A DNA stretch of 10,355 nucleotides, taken from assembly GCA_039189975.1 (NCBI GenBank), contig JBCCYI010000178.1, positions 1-10,355 of the forward strand. Reading direction: 5' to 3'. This stretch comes from HLUCCA09 sp039189975 (lineage in GTDB: Bacteria > Pseudomonadota > Alphaproteobacteria > Rhodobacterales > Rhodobacteraceae). The notes beneath the pieces are model-generated. The model was not told the origin of the DNA, did no database searches, and was given only the letters and a program-made list of their open reading frames with translations. A program made the position numbers and the translations under genes. Of the stretch, positions 7,431 through 10,355 are shown piece by piece; within the stretch, counting starts at the first letter, position 1; every line of letters starts with the position of its first letter.

Positions 7431-8138
7431 CTATTTCGCGCCTGAACCGCTCAGCACGACAAAGGCCGTGCGCCAGGCGATCCAGGCATCCAGGCGCCAA
7501 CACGAAGCTTCGACGTAGAGATGGTCAAAGTGCGCCTTTCTGGCCGTCGCTGCGGTACCCTCGGCGTAGCCTGCCTCGATCTGCGCGAGGCCGGTGATCC
7601 CCGGCTTGACCAGGGTGCGATAGCCATAATGCGGGATGCCGCTGAGGTAGGTGCGGGCATGCGGCAGGCTGTCCGGTCGCGGGCCGATCACGCTCATCTC
7701 ACCGCGCAGCACGTTGAAGAAGTTCGGCAATTCATCAATGCGCATCTTGCGCAGAACACGTCCCAGAGGGGTGATCCGATTTTGCTCGACGCCGTCCTCG
7801 GCACCGCGGGTGGAACGGGACGTCACAGTCATCGTCCGAAACTTCCACATGGTGAAGGGTTGGAAATGCCGCCCGAGCCGCTCCTGTCTGAAGAAGACAG
7901 GCCCGGGATTTAGAAGCGGGTTAACAAGAAATAGAACGAGTGCAATTGCGACGATTGCTGGAATAGCGAGGAGCGACAGCAGAATGTCGAAAGCAGCCTT
8001 GTACAGCCTGAAAGACAAGGGCCAATGCGTGGGCTCGGCATCGGTAATTCTGTAGCTGAAGCGCTTGATTGATTGGAACCGCCCCGGCAGGAGTGTTCCC
8101 ATCGGGGACAACGTTTGAATTTGGTAATCGCTTTGCAT
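7431..8138 (-). CDS. Polyprenyl-phosphate sugar-1-phosphate transferase (bacterial sugar transferase family)
   Basis: Catalyses the committed first step of EPS repeat-unit synthesis, moving a sugar phosphate from a nucleotide sugar to undecaprenyl phosphate at the inner membrane. The 235-residue protein is a short form (catalytic module with one hydrophobic segment), like ExoY or PglC, and lacks the N-terminal multi-TM domain of WbaP. It shows a membrane helix with the FDILLSLLAIP motif (50-60, continuing to about 74), GPVFFRQERLG (79-89), WKFRTM (98-103), RKMRIDELPNFFNVLRGEMS (130-149) with the Asp135-Glu136 pair that is catalytic in this family, then VIGPRP and KPGITGLAQI (178-187). The sugar (glucose, galactose or an N-acetyl sugar) cannot be read from sequence. 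ATG 8138 has AGGG 7 bases upstream (8146-8149). It is the first gene of the operon; the AT-rich stretch ahead contains the candidate promoter. Confidence 0.96.
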   Translation of the reverse strand: MQSDYQIQTLSPMGTLLPGRFQSIKRFSYRITDAEPTHWPLSFRLYKAAFDILLSLLAIPAIVAIALVLFLVNPLLNPGPVFFRQERLGRHFQPFTMWKFRTMTVTSRSTRGAEDGVEQNRITPLGRVLRKMRIDELPNFFNVLRGEMSVIGPRPDSLPHARTYLSGIPHYGYRTLVKPGITGLAQIEAGYAEGTAATARKAHFDHLYVEASCWRLDAWIAWRTAFVVLSGSGAK

Positions 8139-8169
8139 TCTGCAACCCTATTCAAGTTGTCTCAAATCT

Positions 8170-8197
8170 ATTCTAATCCTTCTTAACAAACGGTTAA
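8170..8197 (-). promoter_or_regulatory. Candidate promoter of the EPS operon overlapped by a CtrA-like box
   Basis: On the minus strand, TTAACC (8192-8197) could act as -35 and TAGAAT (8170-8175), one mismatch from TATAAT, as -10, with a 16-base spacer. Transcription would start near 8163, giving a leader of about 25 bases. The same stretch contains TTAA-N7-TTAA at 8183-8197, the core of the CtrA site (TTAA-N7-TTAAC), within a perfect inverted repeat CTTAAC-N5-GTTAAG (8182-8198). CtrA sites commonly overlap the -35 of activated promoters. The last consensus base is G rather than C on both strands. Confidence 0.45.
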
Positions 8198-8357
8198 GCG
8201 TACACGGGGAGCTACCCTAAAACGGGGAAATGCCAGGGTGTGCGGTTCGGCTTGGGCAAGGCACTCGTTGTGCATCGCGGTATCCGCCTCCGATCTTGGG
8301 TTTGCACTCATGCCTGTCGCGTTCCCGGGCGGGTGAGGTTCCCAAGGGCCTATCGCT

Positions 8358-8993
8358 ATGCGACACTGCGACGGGCATCAGGAGGTCGCACGATCCTTGC
8401 GAAGCAATCGTGACAGGGTGAGTGAGATCGGCGTGCGCCTGTCATACGTTGGGGCAGCGCTCAGCCTGATTGTGTGCAGCCTCTGGGCGCTTCACATCGT
8501 TCACGGCACATCGCCGGCTCTGAACTCTGAGTTGCGGGTCGAGGGGCCGGTGGGGCAGACCCGTCAGGGCCCGTCGCCCGCCATGTTCGATCCTGGTGCC
8601 TATTTCATGCAGTCAGGGTACGACTTCCTTTACGCAGATGCTTTGTCGGACGAAGTGCTGACAGCGGCGGCCGCGGCGGCGTTTCGGAGCCGCGCCACGG
8701 AGCTCTTCGAAGCTGCCCTGCAACATGATCCTGCGAACGCGCATGTTTGGCAGGGTTACGCGCAGAGCCTGCTCTTTGTGCCGGAAGCTCTCGTGCCGAT
8801 GCGCCGCGCCCTGGAGATTTCGGCAGAGCTCGCGCCCAACACGCCGCTGTTAGCCGCAGCCCGGCTCCATGCGATCAAGGCTCTGCGAATTTGGACTGGT
8901 ATGCCAGACGCAGAGGCAACCCGCGCCGCCTCCGATCTATCGGTTCTCCGGTTGCACGCACCCCACGTCACAGATGGCCTAGAGCGACGCTAA
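8358..8993 (+). CDS. Membrane-anchored TPR-like protein of unknown function
   Basis: I do not recognise a named family. The 211-residue product has a basic N-terminus, one hydrophobic segment (about 29-49; SYVGAALSLIVCSLWALHIV) and a larger C-terminal part presumably in the periplasm. Residues about 100-175 look like helix-turn-helix TPR units: a run of alanines, then RATELFEAALQHDPANAHVW and ALEISAELAPNTPLLAAARL, which resemble the A/L...DPxNA pattern of TPRs. ATG 8358 has AAGGG about 9 bases upstream (8344-8348); GTG 8418 (residue 21) is an alternative that still keeps the membrane segment. It is transcribed away from the EPS operon across a 219-bp gap that may be a shared control region. 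A role as assembly or docking protein for envelope polysaccharide machinery is only a guess from position. Confidence 0.7.
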   Translation: MRHCDGHQEVARSLRSNRDRVSEIGVRLSYVGAALSLIVCSLWALHIVHGTSPALNSELRVEGPVGQTRQGPSPAMFDPGAYFMQSGYDFLYADALSDEVLTAAAAAAFRSRATELFEAALQHDPANAHVWQGYAQSLLFVPEALVPMRRALEISAELAPNTPLLAAARLHAIKALRIWTGMPDAEATRAASDLSVLRLHAPHVTDGLERR

Positions 8994-9336
8994 CTGTTCC
9001 GTCCGGTCCCTATGGTGGATCGTGTGAACAGTGATCGATCCGGCTCTGATGTCCGGAACTTACAGTTGTGCGCGCATGGCACGCGGCCGATGCGCGTCTT
9101 CAAACGGGGGACGTGGGCGTCGGTGAGGAGGGGGCAGGGATCGGTCCCCCCGACGCAAGAGAATGTCGGCGCGGTGACCCCGCACGTGTTCGTGGCTGTC
9201 GTAGCAGTCTCGTTGGACGGTCCGGCTACAATTGATCGACCGGATCAAGCGCTTAACTCCTTCACCGTCCTTCAGGGTGCAGTGCATGCGCTGAGAGGGG
9301 GCCGTTTGTCGGGATACCAGTCCGCGAGACTACTGT

Positions 9337-9366
9337 CCGGCCCTCCAAACGCCATGAGAGGGCCGG
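9337..9366. repeat. GC-rich perfect 9-bp hairpin
   Basis: CCGGCCCTC at 9337-9345 is the exact complement of GAGGGCCGG at 9358-9366, with a 12-base loop. Neither strand carries a T-run after the stem, so it is not a standard intrinsic terminator. It lies in the gene-free stretch and could fold in RNA or bind a protein. Confidence 0.5.
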
Positions 9367-9393
9367 TGTGGTCGGCCATTGGTCAATGCCGCG

Positions 9394-9418
9394 CGCCATC
9401 GTCCTCTGACCGATGGCG
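9394..9418. repeat. Perfect 8-bp hairpin next to the previous one
   Basis: CGCCATCG at 9394-9401 pairs exactly with CGATGGCG at 9411-9418 around a 9-base loop. It starts 27 bases after the preceding hairpin. No T-run follows on either strand. Confidence 0.45.
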
Positions 9419-9585
9419 GACGTCGGCGCGCCCTCGCAGAGTTGGAGGGGCGTGTGGCCCCGGCGGCGCCGCGTAAGTCCCAAAGACGTCAAACCGCCTG
9501 GGCCGGGCGTGGATCGTGTTCCGGTTCCGCGGCGGCTCGGTGAACTGGAGACCCCCCTCGGCGACGGCCTGCCTTCGCCTGTCGC

Positions 9586-9726
9586 TCAACGGGGTCGTGG
9601 CGCAACCGCGACGTTTCTGTCCCCCGGCGCGTCCGTCCAGTCCAACCAACGGATCGCCCCATCAAACCCCGGTTTCAAAGACACGAGCGTCACATCTTCT
9701 TTCGGTTCGAAGGAGGTTTCTCTCAC
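9586..9726 (-). CDS. Possible small translationally coupled ORF (46 codons)
   Basis: A GTG at 9724-9726 overlaps the TGA stop of the upstream small exported protein in a GTGA arrangement typical of translational coupling. The frame runs 46 codons to TGA 9586-9588. The product is soluble and mixed-charge in its first 33 residues (for example DVTLVSLKPGFDGAIRWLDW) and less Arg/Pro-rich than the other frames here, though it ends in APRPR. It has no known motif, and its third-position GC looks lower than that of the EPS genes. It could be a real partner of the upstream gene, the start of a frame-shifted longer gene, or chance. Confidence 0.3.
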   Translation of the reverse strand: MRETSFEPKEDVTLVSLKPGFDGAIRWLDWTDAPGDRNVAVAPRPR

Positions 9727-10028
9727 CGCGGCAAGCCACTTGGGCCGGTGGGCCAAAGGATATAGTCGAACGGGCGCTGGCGTCCGAAGGGCGGCAGGAG
9801 CGGCAGAACGGCCATCAACCCTTCGATCTGTGCGAGACGGGCGGCCTGCTCGGCGGTTTCGGCGGACCCAGCCGCGCGCTCCTGTTGGGCTCTGATAGCC
9901 TCGGCACGCTCCTGTAGCTCCGGCATGCGGACGATGTCTCGCGTCTCGGTCAGTGACTGCCCAGCGCTCGCGACAGGAAGCGTAGCTGCGATCCCAAAGT
10001 GCAGTACGGCTGCGAAGGTTCGGCGCAT
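9723..10028 (-). CDS. Small exported (periplasmic) protein, helical, unknown function
   Basis: I do not recognise a family. From ATG 10028 the product is 101 residues: a signal peptide (MRRTFAAVLHFGIAATLPVASAG, cleavage likely after ASA or shortly after), then a charged helical segment rich in Glu, Ala, Gln and Arg (about 30-75; PELQERAEAIRAQQERAAG), and a Pro/aromatic tail (RQRPFDYILWPTGPSGLPR). An in-frame ATG at 10079 would add 17 residues, but 10028 is preferred because the signal peptide starts right there and AGGGGG lies 4 bases upstream. A candidate promoter and a perfect palindrome precede it. The helical part could be a coiled coil; small secreted regulators and envelope-stress proteins can look like this, but nothing specific supports a role. 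Confidence 0.6.
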   Translation of the reverse strand: MRRTFAAVLHFGIAATLPVASAGQSLTETRDIVRMPELQERAEAIRAQQERAAGSAETAEQAARLAQIEGLMAVLPLLPPFGRQRPFDYILWPTGPSGLPR

Positions 10029-10036
10029 AGGACCCC

Positions 10037-10073
10037 CTGGCCTAACGGTAGGCCAGCTCTGACGATGCGTCAA
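10037..10073 (-). promoter_or_regulatory. Candidate promoter with overlapping perfect palindrome
   Basis: On the minus strand TTGACG (10068-10073) and TACCGT (10045-10050) are separated by 17 bases and could be -35 and -10; the -10 is poor. Overlapping the -10 is a perfect dyad, CTGGCCTA and TAGGCCAG (10037-10044 and 10049-10056) around a 4-base centre. As DNA it would suit a dimeric repressor. As RNA it would form an 8-bp stem with a tetraloop ending next to the ribosome site of the small exported protein. It is not followed by a T-run. Confidence 0.45.
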
Positions 10074-10079
10074 ACGCAA

Positions 10080-10355
10080 GGAAGAGCCGCTGAGTGCGGG
10101 GCGCGCCGAGGACGGGCGAGATCCAAGGTAAGCTCGGATCGCAGCGCCCCCTTGGATCCGGCTTCCTCACCGGTGGTGGCGGGTCGTCACCGCCCGGTTC
10201 CGTATTGCGTCGTGATGCGCCACCGGTGGGTCCGCCAGATCCCAATCCAAAGGCGCTTGGCCCTCGTCACACCTGCGTGTCCAATCCAATGCGAGGCCGA
10301 CTGTTAGTTCCAGGTCAAGCCGCTCGCCGGTGTGTCCGTGACGACCCATTCGAAG
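10080..10355. other. Right-end stretch with no defendable gene
   Basis: Two minus-strand frames are open at the right edge. One ends after 16 codons in TAA at 10304-10306 (tail ASGLTWN). The other runs about 60 codons to a TGA at 10167 with His/Arg-rich content. Neither can be judged without the neighbouring sequence. The rest contains a 9+9 bp inverted repeat, a CACCGGTGG direct repeat (10168-10176 and 10221-10229) and no RNA gene that I can see. Confidence 0.4.
10120..10158. repeat. Perfect 9-bp inverted repeat with 21-base spacer
   Basis: GATCCAAGG at 10120-10128 is exactly complementary to CCTTGGATC at 10150-10158. The spacer contains a further GGATC. No T-run follows on either strand. 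It lies upstream of the small exported protein and inside the gene-poor right end. Confidence 0.45.

Larger units (their letters stand above)
8994..9585. other. Stretch of about 590 bp without a supportable gene
   Basis: All six frames here are either short or give Arg/Pro/Ser-rich products with no domain, ribosome site or codon pattern like the neighbours. I do not see transposase motifs, a tRNA or a tandem repeat. What it does hold are two GC-rich perfect hairpins (listed separately) and shorter dyads just after the TPR-like gene (8993-8999 with 9026-9032; 9017-9022 with 9036-9041). It could be decayed coding sequence or a non-coding region. Confidence 0.5.

Noticed and set aside
8211..8216. 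GGTAGC on the minus strand, resembling the core of an RfaH ops element
   Set aside because: It lies upstream of the proposed promoter, so would not be in the transcript, and only the short core matches.
8993..9041. Dyads after the TPR-like gene as a terminator
   Set aside because: Arms of 6-7 bases, a long loop and no T-run; not enough for an intrinsic terminator.
9012..9476. 154-codon plus-strand frame after the TPR-like gene
   Set aside because: No ribosome site, no recognisable domain, and Arg/Ser/Gly-rich low-quality composition; competing frames on both strands are equally long.
9698..9715. GGTTCGAA motif, like a tRNA T-loop
   Set aside because: No acceptor, D or anticodon stems can be built around it on either strand.
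9413..9895. 160-codon plus-strand frame, considered as a transposase remnant
   Set aside because: No DDE or zinc-finger motif, Arg/Pro-rich, and it overlaps a more credible minus-strand gene with a signal peptide.

Overview
The window looks like a chromosomal piece of a high-GC alphaproteobacterium, probably Rhodobacterales/Roseobacter-like. This rests on base composition, codon use, protein style and a CtrA-type TTAA-N7-TTAA box; no 16S or other marker gene is present. Its core is an exopolysaccharide (EPS) or capsule initiation and export operon on the minus strand, with a large secreted subtilisin-like protease at its downstream end.

Layout, right to left along the minus strand. A polyprenyl-phosphate sugar-1-phosphate transferase (7431-8138) is followed by a NusG/RfaH-family antiterminator paralogue (6833-7396), a Wza-type outer-membrane polysaccharide export lipoprotein (5548-6690) and a Wzc/ExoP-type co-polymerase fused to a tyrosine autokinase (3144-5513). 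Spacing is 34 bp, 142 bp and 34 bp, consistent with one operon. A candidate promoter at 8170-8197 overlaps the CtrA-like box. After a 122-bp gap with its own -35-like hexamer and a long imperfect dyad comes the protease gene (3021 down to base 1, running off the left edge). It carries two N-terminal DUF4214-like units, a complete Asp/His/Asn/Ser subtilase core, and at least four PPC-like beta domains with Asp-rich loops.

Functionally, the transferase should load the first sugar phosphate onto undecaprenyl phosphate. The NusG paralogue should help RNA polymerase read through the long operon. The co-polymerase and export lipoprotein should control chain length and carry polymer across the envelope. 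The protease may act on matrix or surface proteins, but that is inferred from its neighbourhood. No glycosyltransferase, flippase or polymerase is in view, so the sugar-assembly genes must lie elsewhere.

The right third (8139-10355) is less ordinary. A plus-strand gene (8358-8993) encodes a membrane-anchored, TPR-like protein. About 590 bp follow with no credible gene but two GC-rich perfect hairpins. A small minus-strand exported protein (9723-10028) follows, preceded by a perfect 8+4+8 palindrome on its candidate promoter and perhaps trailed by a 46-codon ORF overlapping its stop codon. The last 275 bp hold a 9+9 bp inverted repeat and no gene I can defend. I see no tRNA, rRNA, CRISPR array or intact insertion sequence. 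No wholly new system is evident; the most notable items are the protease architecture and the three promoter-proximal dyads.
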